DNA from: Erythrobacter sp.
Lineage (GTDB): Bacteria; Pseudomonadota; Alphaproteobacteria; Sphingomonadales; Sphingomonadaceae
Direction: 5' to 3'
Assembly: GCA_013001165.1 (NCBI GenBank)
Contig: JABDNC010000261.1
Location: forward strand, 1-46,065
Length of the DNA stretch: 46,065 nt
Both the position numbers and the translations under genes were made by a program. The notes beneath the pieces are model-generated. The model was given only the letters and a program-made list of their open reading frames with translations. It ran no database searches and had not been told where the DNA came from. This document shows positions 1 through 12,106 of this stretch, one piece after another (the stretch's first letter is position 1; each line of letters starts with the position of its first letter).

Positions 1-2
1 CA

Positions 3-1229
3 GTAGTCGCGCTGGTCGCCATGATCGGAAACCACGCAGCCGACGCCGGTTACGTGGTGCTCATCCCGCTTGCAGGCATCCTCTTCGCTGCAGCCGGACG
101 CCATCCGCTCGCCGGCATCGCGGCCGCTTTCGCCGGTGTTTCCGGGGGTTTCTCGGCCAATATCTCGCCCGGCCAGCTCGACGCCCTGCTCTTCGGTATC
201 ACCGAGGAAGCCGTGGGTGCCAGCGCGCTCGACCCCAGCTGGACCGCGAACATCGCCGGCAACTGGTATTTCATCGCCGCAATGACGTTCCTCTACCTGC
301 CGATCATCTGGTATGTGACCGACAAGATCATCGAGCCGCGCCTCGGCGCATGGACCGGCGGTGCGACAGCCGGTGTAGAAGCCGGTGACACGCCTGCCGA
401 TCCTGCCGCGAACGACGAAGCGCTGGCCTCCAAGGGCCTGCGCCACGCAGGTCTTGCCGCACTGTTCGTGATCGGCTTGTGGCTAGTGATGGTTTTCGCC
501 CCCGGCACTCCGCTGATCGACGAGGCTGCATGCGACGCAGTGCCTGCTGCCGACTGTTCGATCCACGCGCAGCTGCGCCCGCTCTACCAGTCGCTGGTAG
601 CAGGCTTCTTCCTGCTCTTCCTGTTGACCGGCTGGGCCTATGGCCGCGCCACCGGCACGATCAAGAACCACCGCGACCTCGTGAACATGATGGCCGAGAG
701 CATGAAGGACATGGGTTATTACCTCGTCCTCGCCTTTGCCGCCGCGCATTTCGTGGCGATGTTCGGCTGGTCCAATCTCGGCCTGATCACCGCGGTCCAT
801 GGCGCTGCCGGTATCGAAAGCACCGGCCTGCCACTGCCGCTGGTCCTCGGCCTGATGGTGATTTTCGCAGGTATCCTGAACCTCTTCGTGGGTTCGGCAT
901 CGGCGAAGTGGGCGCTGCTCGCCCCGATCCTCGTGCCGATGCTCATGCTGCTCGGCATCAGTCCCGAAGGTGCGACCGCCGCCTACCGCGTAGGTGACAG
1001 TGCGACCAACATCATCACGCCGCTGATGGTCTACTTCCCGCTGATCCTGGTTTTCGCGCAGCGCTGGGTGAAGGACTTCGGTCTCGGCAGCCTGACCGCG
1101 ATGATGCTGCCCTACTCGGTATGGCTGCTCATCTCGGGCGTCTTGCTGATTGTGGGCTGGTTCTACCTCGGCATCCCGCTGGGTCCCGACGCACCGGTAG
1201 GGTACACCCTGCCGGGCGCCGCCGGATAG
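3..1229 (+). CDS. AbgT family transporter, 5'-truncated by window edge
   Basis: Frame is open upstream of the first ATG (21). Multi-TM protein with AbgT-like motifs (SANISPGQLDALLFGITEEA; GSASAKWALLAPILVPMLMLLGISPE; YRVGDSATNIITPLMVYFPL). Confidence 0.88.
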   Translation, partial: VVALVAMIGNHAADAGYVVLIPLAGILFAAAGRHPLAGIAAAFAGVSGGFSANISPGQLDALLFGITEEAVGASALDPSWTANIAGNWYFIAAMTFLYLPIIWYVTDKIIEPRLGAWTGGATAGVEAGDTPADPAANDEALASKGLRHAGLAALFVIGLWLVMVFAPGTPLIDEAACDAVPAADCSIHAQLRPLYQSLVAGFFLLFLLTGWAYGRATGTIKNHRDLVNMMAESMKDMGYYLVLAFAAAHFVAMFGWSNLGLITAVHGAAGIESTGLPLPLVLGLMVIFAGILNLFVGSASAKWALLAPILVPMLMLLGISPEGATAAYRVGDSATNIITPLMVYFPLILVFAQRWVKDFGLGSLTAMMLPYSVWLLISGVLLIVGWFYLGIPLGPDAPVGYTLPGAAG

Positions 1230-1232
1230 GGC

Positions 1233-1631
1233 CTATTCTTCGTCCTCGAGGTCGCGTGCGACCTTGGGGTCGGAGAGCAGCTGCTCGATGCGGCCCGCCT
1301 CGTCGAAGCTTTCGTCGGGCTGGAACGCGAGCTTGGGCGCGAATTTCAGGCCCAACCGCTTGGCGACTTCCTTCTGGAAGAAGGCCGTATTCGTGCGCAA
1401 AGCCTTGAGCACCGCTGCCTCGTCCTGTCCCAGCAGGGGTTTCACATAGGCTTTCGCATTGCGAAGGTCGGGCGTCATGCGGACTTCGGTCACGGCGATA
1501 TTCGACGCACGCAGCACATCGTCATGCGCTTCGCCGCGCGCGAGCAGTTCGGACAAGATGTGCCGGACTCGCTCGCCCACCTTCAGGACGCGAACGGATT
1601 GCTGTTCGGGGGTGGATAGGTTGCGGGCCAT
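1233..1631 (-). CDS. rbfA: 30S ribosome-binding factor A
   Basis: 132 aa; [18 protein letters not shown]...[20 protein letters not shown] typical of RbfA; near infB. Confidence 0.92.
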   Translation of the reverse strand: MARNLSTPEQQSVRVLKVGERVRHILSELLARGEAHDDVLRASNIAVTEVRMTPDLRNAKAYVKPLLGQDEAAVLKALRTNTAFFQKEVAKRLGLKFAPKLAFQPDESFDEAGRIEQLLSDPKVARDLEDEE

Positions 1632-2179
1632 CAGTCTGCCATCTTTCCTAGAATACGTTTGAGCGAGTTCATGTTGCGGGCCGTCCCCTTGCAGCGCAAC
1701 CGCCGTTCAAGAACCTTGTTCGACAGGTCCGATACGCCAACTCCGTGCACATAGTCGAGGAACAGGACGCGATTACCCAGCGCCAGCCTCTCGCTGCCCT
1801 TCGTGCAGTGTTCTTGGATAAGCGCGTCGACTGCCGCAGTATCGGGTTGCTGGCTCAGGAAGATCGAATGCACCATCTTGTCCGAGCCGTGTTCGGGGCC
1901 CGTTCCATGAAAGGGGTTTTCCGTTATCGCGGCCTGCACCTCGTCGCGCGAACGGACCATGGCGCAGGATTTGAAACCGAAACGCTGCTGGACCACGCTT
2001 TCGAGTTCGATCTCGATCAGCGCCGGGTCACGGTCATCGGTGAAGATCACGTTCCCGCTGGCCGCGACGGTCTCGACATCGGAATATCCGGCATCGGCAA
2101 GAGCCGCCTTGAGATCGACCATCTTGATCCGGTTGCCGCCGATATTGATACTGCCCAGAAGCGCAAGATAGCGCGTCAT
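1631..2179 (-). CDS. DUF1697 family protein
   Basis: [46 protein letters not shown] matches the DUF1697 N-terminal pattern. Confidence 0.85.
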   Translation of the reverse strand: MTRYLALLGSINIGGNRIKMVDLKAALADAGYSDVETVAASGNVIFTDDRDPALIEIELESVVQQRFGFKSCAMVRSRDEVQAAITENPFHGTGPEHGSDKMVHSIFLSQQPDTAAVDALIQEHCTKGSERLALGNRVLFLDYVHGVGVSDLSNKVLERRLRCKGTARNMNSLKRILGKMAD

Positions 2180-2183
2180 TGCG

Positions 2184-2608
2184 TCAGCCTTCGCCCATTA
2201 CCGGCCGCGGGGTCGGTAAGGCCGTGCTCGTCGAGCGGGCCAGCAGGTTGCCGGCCTCGTCGAACAATTCACCCTCGAGGAAGATTACACGGCGACCTCG
2301 GCGAATAACGCGGCCTTTGCCGACGAGCGGACCGGCCATCACAGGGCGCAGCAAGGTCATCGAAATTTCGAGATTGAGCGGCGCTTCCGCATGGTCTGTG
2401 GCCCAGACATGCGCCCAGCCCATAACCTCGTCGAGGAAGCCCGCAACCAAGCCACCCTGTACGCTGCCGCGCGGGGTGATGAAGCTGTCGGGCGCGGTGA
2501 AGCGCAAGGTAATTTCCTCGCGCTCTTCGTCAAAGCTGTCGAAGGCGACGCCCATCAAATCGGCATGGGCGGCGCCTTCGTTATGCTGTCTTGCGTCGTG
2601 CGTCTCGC

Positions 2609-2612
<4 letters not shown>
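2184..2612 (-). CDS. PaaI-like hotdog thioesterase
   Basis: 142 aa; FITPRGSVQGGLVAGFLDEVMGWA hotdog motif. Confidence 0.82.
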
Positions 2613-5160
<2,548 letters not shown>

Positions 5161-5164
<4 letters not shown>

Positions 5165-5889
5165 TCGTTCGTATCGTCACCGGCGTGCGCATTGGCCCGC
5201 CCGAATTCCTCAGGGATATCCCGTCCCAGATAATGCATCAGGCGCATCAAGGGCTTGAGAACCCGCGCAGCCGAAGCATCGTGTGTCAGACCAAGGTGGA
5301 CGACATTGTCGCGGCCCAATGCCACAGACAAAGCGTCGCGGTCCAGTGGCAGTGTCCAGCCACGTTCGCCCGACCCCTCCGCATCGCGCCCTACGCGCCA
5401 GGCCTGGTCGAGCTTCTTGCGCCCGTCCTCGCTGGCGTCGCTCGCGTGGAGAAGCAGCGCTACACCACCGGCCCGTGCCGTTTCGGCAATGCGCTGCGTT
5501 CCCAAGATAAGGGCTCCGACGCGCATTTCGAGACCCAGCCGGTCAAGAAAGACGCGGGTCAGCGCGGCCTCGATCTTTTCGGGCAGATTTTCGGGAATCT
5601 CCAGATCGCCCGTCTTGAAGGCGCGCGAGAGGCCGGCCTTAAGCTTGCCGTTCGCCAATGCTTCTTCGATGGCCGTGCGCGAGGAACACACCCATGCGCC
5701 CCGCCCCGGGGCCTTTTCCTGCGCATCTGGCAGGACAAGTCCGGAGGGAGACGCGGCGAGACGGACCAGCGCATCGCGCGAGTCCGTCTTTCCGGTAAGG
5801 ATGCAGCGCCGTTCGGGCTCGGAAGCTTTCCGTGCCTTGGGCGCGTCAGCGATGTCGGACGTCAGGCGCTCATTGGGTGGAGTCCGCAT
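5161..5889 (-). CDS. YlxR-domain (DUF448) RNA-binding protein with L7Ae-like C-terminus
   Basis: RRCILTGKTDSRDALVRLA...PGRGAWVC; between nusA and infB. Start chosen at the internal Met (MRTPPNER) because the ORF-track start overlaps nusA by about 90 nt. Confidence 0.85.
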
Positions 5890-7534
5890 CGGCGGCCTCC
5901 TGCGTTTCGGTCGCCTCGGCGGCTGCCGGAGCTTCCTCTTCGTCTTCGAACCAATGTGCACGGGCAGCCATGATGATTTCGTTGCCCTGCTCTTCGGTCA
6001 GGCCGTATTCGCCCAGCACACCGCCCTTGTCCTGCTCGCGCATCGGACGATCGCGGCGCATCGGCGGGCCGTCCGCGTTGTTGCGGCGACGCGGAGCTTC
6101 GCGCTTCTTGGCGATGAGTTCGTCGGTTGCGAGGTCGGCCACGTCGTCGAGCGTCTTGAGACCTGCCATGCCCAGCGTAACGAGCATCGCTTCGCTCAGG
6201 TGCGGCAATTCGGCGAGATCGTCTTCGACGCCCAGTTCGCGGCGTGCCTCGCGATGCGCGGCTTCCTGGCGGTCAAGCGCTTCCTTGGCGCGGTTCTGGA
6301 GTTCTTCACCCAGTTCCTCGTCGAAGCCTTCGATGCTGGCGAGCTCTTCCAGCTCGACATAGGCGACTTCTTCCAGGTCGGCGAAGCCTTCGGCCACGAG
6401 CAGCTGCGAGAGTGTTTCGTCGACGTCCAGTTCCTCTTCGAACATCTTCGAGCGCTCGGCGAATTCCTTCTGGCGCTTCTCCGAGGCTTCTTCCTCGGTC
6501 ATGATGTCGATCTGGTTGCCGGTCAGCTGGCTGGCGAGACGCACGTTTTGGCCGCGGCGGCCGATGGCGAGCGACAGCTGGTCGTCGGGAACGACGACTT
6601 CGATGCGGCCGTCTTCTTCATCAAGGACGACGCGGCTGACGGTGGCCGGCTGGAGCGCGTTCACGATGAAGGTCGCGCCGTCATCCGACCAGGGGATGAT
6701 GTCGATCTTTTCGCCCTGCAGTTCCTGCACGACGGCCTGGACGCGGCTACCCTTCATGCCGACGCAGGCGCCGACGGGGTCGATGCTGCTGTCATGGCTG
6801 ATGACGCCGATCTTGGCGCGGCTGCCCGGGTCGCGAGCGGCTGCCTTGATCTCGATGATGCCGTCGTAGATTTCGGGCACTTCCTGCGCGAACAGCTTGC
6901 GCATGAAATCGGGGTGCGCGCGGCTGAGGAATATCTGCGGGCCGCGGTTGTTGCGTTCCACCTTGGTGATGAGCGCGCGGACACGCTCGCCGACACGGGC
7001 GGCTTCGCGCGGGATCTGCTGGTCGCGGCGGATGACGCCTTCGGCACGGCCGAGGTTGACGATCACGTGGCCGAACTCGACCGACTTGATCACACCGGTG
7101 ATGACTTCGCCGGCACGGTCCTTGAATTCTTCGAACTGGCGCTCGCGCTCTGCGTCGCGGACCTTCTGGAAGATGACCTGCTTGGCCGACTGAGCGTCGA
7201 TACGGCCGAGATCGACCGGGGGCAGCGGATCGACGATGAAGTCACCGATCTTGGCATCGGCTTCCAGCTTCTGGGCCTGCTTGAGATCGACCTGCTTGAA
7301 GTAGTCTTCGACTTCCTCAACGACCTCGACGACACGCCACAGGCGAAGGTCGCCCGTCTGCGGATCGAGCTTGGCGCGGATGTCGTTCTCCGCACCATAG
7401 CGGTTGCGGGCGGACTTCTGGATCGCCTCTTCCATCGCTTCGATCACGATGGATTTGTCGATCATCTTTTCCGATGCGACCGCATTAGCAATCGCGAGGA
7501 GTTCAGCCTTGTTGGCGGAAATGGCACTGGCCAT
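5870..7534 (-). CDS. nusA: Transcription termination/antitermination factor NusA
   Basis: 554 aa; S1/KH signature (SRAHPDFMRKLFAQEVPEIYDGIIEIKAAARDPGSRAKI; CVGMKGSRVQAVVQELQGEKIDI). Confidence 0.97.
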   Translation of the reverse strand: MASAISANKAELLAIANAVASEKMIDKSIVIEAMEEAIQKSARNRYGAENDIRAKLDPQTGDLRLWRVVEVVEEVEDYFKQVDLKQAQKLEADAKIGDFIVDPLPPVDLGRIDAQSAKQVIFQKVRDAERERQFEEFKDRAGEVITGVIKSVEFGHVIVNLGRAEGVIRRDQQIPREAARVGERVRALITKVERNNRGPQIFLSRAHPDFMRKLFAQEVPEIYDGIIEIKAAARDPGSRAKIGVISHDSSIDPVGACVGMKGSRVQAVVQELQGEKIDIIPWSDDGATFIVNALQPATVSRVVLDEEDGRIEVVVPDDQLSLAIGRRGQNVRLASQLTGNQIDIMTEEEASEKRQKEFAERSKMFEEELDVDETLSQLLVAEGFADLEEVAYVELEELASIEGFDEELGEELQNRAKEALDRQEAAHREARRELGVEDDLAELPHLSEAMLVTLGMAGLKTLDDVADLATDELIAKKREAPRRRNNADGPPMRRDRPMREQDKGGVLGEYGLTEEQGNEIIMAARAHWFEDEEEAPAAAEATETQEAADADSTQ

Positions 7535-8091
7535 CAGTCGTCTGCCTTTTCTTCTTCGATGTCGTCGGCACCACTCGTGTCGAGCGGCTGGGTGGCGGCA
7601 ATAAGCGCGTCGGTCAAGACGAGCTTTGCCGAGTGAATCTGGTCGCGGGGGAGTTTCGCTTCGCCCGCCTTGGCGTCTTCGATCACCACGAGGTCGCCCT
7701 CGAGGCCCTTGAGTTCGCCCTTGTAGTTGCGCTGGCCGTCATAGCCCTTGGCCATGGAAACCTTCGCTTCATGCCCGGCCCAGTTTTCGAAATCCTTGGC
7801 GCGGGTGAGCGGGCGGTCGATGCCGGGCGAGCTGACTTCGAGGTGATAGGCACCCTCGATAAGCACTTCGCCCTGCTCTTCAAGCTCGTCGATCCGCTCG
7901 GAAACGCGGCGCGACAGCGCAGCGCACTGCTCGATGATGAGCTGGCCCGTCTTCGGGTCTTCGGCCATGATCTGGAGCGCTTCGCCACCATCACCGGCCT
8001 CGGAAGGGACCATCTTCACGCGCACGAGCTCGAAACCCAGCGCGTTCGCTTCGGGTTCGATTACTTCGTTCAAGCGTGCAAGATCGGCCAT
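7534..8091 (-). CDS. rimP: Ribosome maturation factor RimP
   Basis: EVSSPGIDRPLTRAKDFENWAGHEAKV is diagnostic; precedes nusA. Confidence 0.95.
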   Translation of the reverse strand: MADLARLNEVIEPEANALGFELVRVKMVPSEAGDGGEALQIMAEDPKTGQLIIEQCAALSRRVSERIDELEEQGEVLIEGAYHLEVSSPGIDRPLTRAKDFENWAGHEAKVSMAKGYDGQRNYKGELKGLEGDLVVIEDAKAGEAKLPRDQIHSAKLVLTDALIAATQPLDTSGADDIEEEKADD

Positions 8092-8346
8092 TCATACTCC
8101 AATTGCGGACGTGTGTTACGACAACGAGACTTTGCGCCGGCCCCTTGCGGCGCCAGCCCCTTCAGTGTCGCGACAATGTCGGGATGGGTGGCGAGATAGG
8201 CGCGAGTCCCGAGAAAAGCAATAGGTTCTGCATTTTGTCCCGGTTCGTGGTATAACCAATAAGCGACCATCATGGCCGCGCCGTGCTCGCCCGGCCGTCC
8301 CGTTTTGCCTGATTGGCCGGGAGAGCCCCTAAGAAGGGGATGCGAG

Positions 8347-8823
8347 ATGAAGTATGCTTGTACAACCATCGCCGCCTTTTTGATGCTGTCAGCCTGCGGC
8401 GGTGCGACCGAGAACGAGGCGCCCGAGGGGCCGCGCGACCGCGACGCGGCCTGGACTCCGGAAGAAGGGCTGCCCGACTTCGCCGAGAGGCAGGACCCCA
8501 ATCCCGGCGTCGGAACCTGGATGAACCGGCTGGATCCGCAGGAAAGCGGAGCTTGCAACTTTACCGAGAAGCCACCGCAGGACCGTCCGCAGGAATACGT
8601 GCTAACCGCCTGGAGCGGAAACCTCGACCTCTATACCCCGCGCGACACGCTGGAGCACCGGCGTGGCGAAGGCTTTATCGAATCCGCCTTCATGCATTCG
8701 CGCCCGATCGTCGCGGTACGCCAGGGGATGGACGACCTGTGGATCGAGCCCGTGGGCGAGAATGTCGTCCTCTATATCGGCGCGGACGAGCTCACCTGCC
8801 GCCGCGATGCCGGACAGGGTTAG
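8347..8823 (+). CDS. Hypothetical lipoprotein
   Basis: Start at internal ATG gives MKYACTTIAAFLMLSACGG (lipobox LSAC). Confidence 0.65.
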   Translation: MKYACTTIAAFLMLSACGGATENEAPEGPRDRDAAWTPEEGLPDFAERQDPNPGVGTWMNRLDPQESGACNFTEKPPQDRPQEYVLTAWSGNLDLYTPRDTLEHRRGEGFIESAFMHSRPIVAVRQGMDDLWIEPVGENVVLYIGADELTCRRDAGQG

Positions 8824-8829
8824 CCGCGC

Positions 8830-9123
8830 TTACTGGCAGAAGCGCGCGATCTGCGCGTCATAGTGCTCCATGCGAGCAGGACGGTTCTGCTCGATCGAGC
8901 GGCTCCATTCCTCCTCAGCCAGTCGTTGGAATTCCTCGCACTGGACCGCGTAGGCCTCTGCCTTGCTCTCATCCATGACCTGGTTGATGCTCTTCCCGTC
9001 GAGCGCTGCCATTTCCTGGTTCATCGCGTTTTCGGCGTTGCGCGGAGCCGAAACCGAATAGGCGACCCAACCCGCAATCACGACGGTACCAATCAATCCA
9101 AGAGCACCCTTTACAAAATCCAT
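8830..9123 (-). CDS. Hypothetical small membrane-anchored protein
   Basis: 97 aa; N-terminal TM (LIGTVVIAGWVAYSV); 3' end convergent with the lipoprotein gene. Confidence 0.55.
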   Translation of the reverse strand: MDFVKGALGLIGTVVIAGWVAYSVSAPRNAENAMNQEMAALDGKSINQVMDESKAEAYAVQCEEFQRLAEEEWSRSIEQNRPARMEHYDAQIARFCQ

Positions 9124-9179
9124 TGCTTGTCCCCTTCCGACAATTGCCGAGGATATAGCGCGGTGCAGTAAATGTTTTC

Positions 9180-10208
9180 CTACTCGCCCTCTTCCATGAG
9201 GCCGTGTTTCTTGATCGCATGGCGTAGCTGGTCGTAGCTCAGGCCTAGCGCCTTGGCTGTCTGTCGCTGGTTCCAGCGGTGCTTGCCAAGCGCATGCTCG
9301 ATTATGGCGCGTTCATGCTCGTCCACCGCGGCCTTGAGATCGTCGACATGGTCGAGGTCTATCGACGGTGCGCCGGGCTGCGGGCTAGCTGCTTCGGCAG
9401 AAGCCTGCTTGGGAGGCGCGGGAGAGACAGGCTTCCAAGGGCTGTCGAAAGGATCGAACTGGACGTGGGCGATCGGGGTCTCCCAGTCATCCCAGCGGTA
9501 CACCGCACGTTCGACTACGTTGCGCAATTCACGCACATTGCCCGGCCAGGGATGGTTCTCGAGCTCTTCGGAGACATGATCGGCGAAACCGGGCCAGGCT
9601 TCCCAGCCGAGTTCCGCACCCATCCGGCGTCCGAAATAATCGGCCAGCACCTCGATATCGCCCTCGCGCACACGAAGGGGCGGCAGGGTGATGACCTCGA
9701 AACTCAAGCGGTCGAGCAGATCAGCCCTGAACTCGCCCCGAGCCGCCTTGGCTGGCAAGTCCTCATTGGTGGCAGCGACAATCCGCACGTCGACCCTCAT
9801 CGGGCGTGACGAACCAATGCGCGTCACCTCGCCATATTCCACGGCACGCAACAGGCGCTCTTGGGCGCCCATCGACAAAGTACCCAGTTCGTCGAGGAAT
9901 AACGTGCCCTTGTCGGCTTCCTCGAACCTTCCGGCGCGTTGTTTGGTAGCTCCCGTAAACGCACCTGCTTCGTGGCCGAACAGTTCGGCCTCAATGAGCG
10001 TTTCGGGAAGCGCTGCACAGTTCATCGTAACGAGCGGCTCGTCCCAGCGGGTGGACAGACGGTGGAGTCGCTCGGCAATCAGTTCCTTGCCGGTACCGCG
10101 CTCGCCGATGACCAGAACGGGCCTGCGCATGGGGGCCGCGCGACTGGTCCGCTCGACCGCGTCGAGAAAGGCCCCAGACTGGCCGATATACTGATTTTCC
10201 CGCTCCAT
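9180..10208 (-). CDS. pspF: Sigma-54-dependent psp operon activator PspF
   Basis: AAA+ bEBP motifs (GERGTGKELIAERLH, GAFTGA, FLDELGTL) and a Fis-type HTH C-terminus; no N-terminal receiver; divergent to pspA. Start set at MERENQYIGQS. Confidence 0.92.
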   Translation of the reverse strand: MERENQYIGQSGAFLDAVERTSRAAPMRRPVLVIGERGTGKELIAERLHRLSTRWDEPLVTMNCAALPETLIEAELFGHEAGAFTGATKQRAGRFEEADKGTLFLDELGTLSMGAQERLLRAVEYGEVTRIGSSRPMRVDVRIVAATNEDLPAKAARGEFRADLLDRLSFEVITLPPLRVREGDIEVLADYFGRRMGAELGWEAWPGFADHVSEELENHPWPGNVRELRNVVERAVYRWDDWETPIAHVQFDPFDSPWKPVSPAPPKQASAEAASPQPGAPSIDLDHVDDLKAAVDEHERAIIEHALGKHRWNQRQTAKALGLSYDQLRHAIKKHGLMEEGE

Positions 10209-10308
10209 AACCAATATATAGGGATTTTCACCAAGGCTTGGCAATCCCCGCCATGTCGATTTCCACCCACCCACTCAAAGGCTACCGATTTCTCCCGTTT
10301 TACGAGTT

Positions 10309-10324
10309 TGGCACACCCCTTGCT
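10309..10324 (+). promoter_or_regulatory. Sigma-54 (-24/-12) promoter of the psp operon
   Basis: TGGCACACCCCTTGCT matches TGGCAC-N5-TTGC(W), in the pspF/psp divergent intergenic region. Confidence 0.88.
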
Positions 10325-10365
10325 GAACATGGGACAACAACTGTTTACGTCCAAGGGAGGACACC

Positions 10366-10518
10366 ATGTACGACCGCAAGTTCTTCAGCACCCAGCTCGG
10401 CAAGGCCGCCATCGCCAGCATCGCCATGATGACGGCATTCGTAGCCCTGAGCTCGCAGATCACGGTCACCACCCCGATGCCGCTGGTGGCATCGATCCAG
10501 CATGTGGAAATCGCGTGA
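10366..10518 (+). CDS. 50-aa hydrophobic small protein, first ORF after the sigma-54 promoter
   Basis: ATG preceded by AAGGGAGG; MYDRKFFSTQLGKAAIASIAMMTAFVALSSQITVTTPMPLVASIQHVEIA. Below the ORF-track length cut-off. Confidence 0.65.
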   Translation: MYDRKFFSTQLGKAAIASIAMMTAFVALSSQITVTTPMPLVASIQHVEIA

Positions 10519-10534
10519 GCAATTTCGATCCCCT

Positions 10535-10600
10535 CGGGCCGGAGCGTTCTACCCCCGGTAGTCCCCCGCGCAACCCAGCGCAGAAGAACGCTTCGGCCCG
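10535..10600 (+). other. Long stem-loop between the 50-aa ORF and pspA
   Basis: CGGGCCGGAGCGTTCT (10535-10550) pairs with AGAACGCTTCGGCCCG (10585-10600): 16 bp with one G.U; no T-run follows. Confidence 0.6.
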
Positions 10601-10721
10601 CCCCAATACAGTCCGCTTGTCGCGGCTCGACAGTGAGGTAGAACGGCTTCGCCACTCGCCCACTCCGACGCAGGACACCGGCAAGCGCACTGCACAGTTT
10701 TTTTCCAGTGGAGCACCTTTG

Positions 10722-11408
10722 ATGGGAATCTTCAGCCGTACCCGTGACATCATCGCGGCCAACTTCAACGACATGCTCGACCAGGCGGACGATCCTCAGA
10801 AGATGATCCGCATGATCATCCTCGAAATGGAGGAAACGCTGGTCGAGGTCCGCGCAAGTGCCGCTCGCACCATCGCCGACCAGAAGGAAATGCACCGCCA
10901 TTCGGTCAAGCTCGAACGGCTCCAGACCGATTGGGGCGAAAAGGCAGCGCTCGCACTTTCGAAAGATCGTGAAGACCTCGCCCGTGCAGCCCTGGTCGAG
11001 AAGAAAAAGGCCGGCGACATGGCCGACCAGCTCAAACAGGAAATCTCGGTGCTCGACGATGCCCTGCGCGCTTACGAAAAGGACATCGCCAAGCTGCAGA
11101 ACCGCCTGCGCGAAGCTCGCAGCCGCCAGACTGCCATCGCGGCGCGTCTCGAAAGCGCAGAGAACCGCGTCAAGCTGCGCAGCCTGATGACCGAAGATCG
11201 CGTGGACGATGCGCTCAGCCGCTTCGACCAGCTCGAACGCCGCGTCGATTACGCCGAAGGCCGCGCCGATGCGCTGTCGATCGAGGGCAAGGGCCAGCCG
11301 AGCCTATCCGACGAGATTGCCGCGCTCGAAGGCGCCGATGCAATCGATGACGAACTTGAACAGATGAAAAAGGCGCTCGGCAAGGACGGCGCAAAGAAAG
11401 AGGACTGA
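10722..11408 (+). CDS. pspA: Phage shock protein A
   Basis: MGIFSRTRDIIAANFNDMLDQADDPQKMIRMIILEMEETLVEVR; PspA/IM30 coiled coil; GGAG SD 8 nt before ATG. Confidence 0.95.
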   Translation: MGIFSRTRDIIAANFNDMLDQADDPQKMIRMIILEMEETLVEVRASAARTIADQKEMHRHSVKLERLQTDWGEKAALALSKDREDLARAALVEKKKAGDMADQLKQEISVLDDALRAYEKDIAKLQNRLREARSRQTAIAARLESAENRVKLRSLMTEDRVDDALSRFDQLERRVDYAEGRADALSIEGKGQPSLSDEIAALEGADAIDDELEQMKKALGKDGAKKED

Positions 11409-11411
11409 CCC

Positions 11412-11708
11412 GTGGACGAGATTTTTGCAATCGTATCGATCTTCATCGCGCTGCCGTGGATCATTCTCCACTACATCACGAAATGGAAGACTTCCGCCAC
11501 CATCACCACCGATGACGAGGCCCTGCTCGAAGAGCTCTACAACCTCGCCAAGCGCCTCGATGACCGCATGGACACCGTTGAACGCCTGGTGGCTTCCGAC
11601 AACCCCGATTTCCGTCCTGCCCGCCTCGTCCATGACAGCGAAGAGGACAACCAGCAGCTGCGCGAACTCGAACAGCTGATCGCCGAGAAAAAAGGAGCAG
11701 CAAAGTGA
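11412..11708 (+). CDS. pspB: Envelope stress protein PspB
   Basis: IFAIVSIFIALPWIILHYITKWK...LLEELYNLAKRLDDRMDTVERLV; position after pspA; GTG start. Confidence 0.88.
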   Translation: MDEIFAIVSIFIALPWIILHYITKWKTSATITTDDEALLEELYNLAKRLDDRMDTVERLVASDNPDFRPARLVHDSEEDNQQLRELEQLIAEKKGAAK

Positions 11709-12082
11709 ATAGCCCCCGTACAACCCTCTATCGCGACAAGACCAATGCGAAGCTGATGGGCGTGTGCTCGGGCATCGCGGACTACACGGGCGTCGATGCC
11801 TTCTGGGTTCGCCTCGGCTTCCTCGGCCTGACCTTCATGACCGGTGGATCGACGATCCCCTTCTACTTCCTGGCCGGCCTGCTGCTGAACAAGAAGCCCG
11901 CGCATCTCTATTCCGAGCCTGCCGAGCAGAAGTACTGGCAGGGCGTGCGCCAGAACCCGAAGCGCACGGCTCGCGAGATCCGTAGCCGCATGAAGGATAT
12001 CGACCGCCGCCTCGCCGACGTCGAGACCTTCTACGTCAGCAACAACCCGCGCCTGACCGCCGAAATCGAGCGCCTGCGCTAA
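11705..12082 (+). CDS. pspC: PspC-domain envelope stress protein
   Basis: LYRDKTNAKLMGVCSGIADYTGVDAFWVRLGFLGLTF is the PspC domain. Confidence 0.92.
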   Translation: MNSPRTTLYRDKTNAKLMGVCSGIADYTGVDAFWVRLGFLGLTFMTGGSTIPFYFLAGLLLNKKPAHLYSEPAEQKYWQGVRQNPKRTAREIRSRMKDIDRRLADVETFYVSNNPRLTAEIERLR

Positions 12083-12106
12083 GCCGCGAAGAGGGGAGGA
12101 AAGACC

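Noticed and set aside
5255-7636. 793-aa + strand ORF opposite nusA/ylxR
   Set aside because: Shadow ORF antisense to well-identified nusA and ylxR; high GC suppresses stops and the translation has no recognisable domain.
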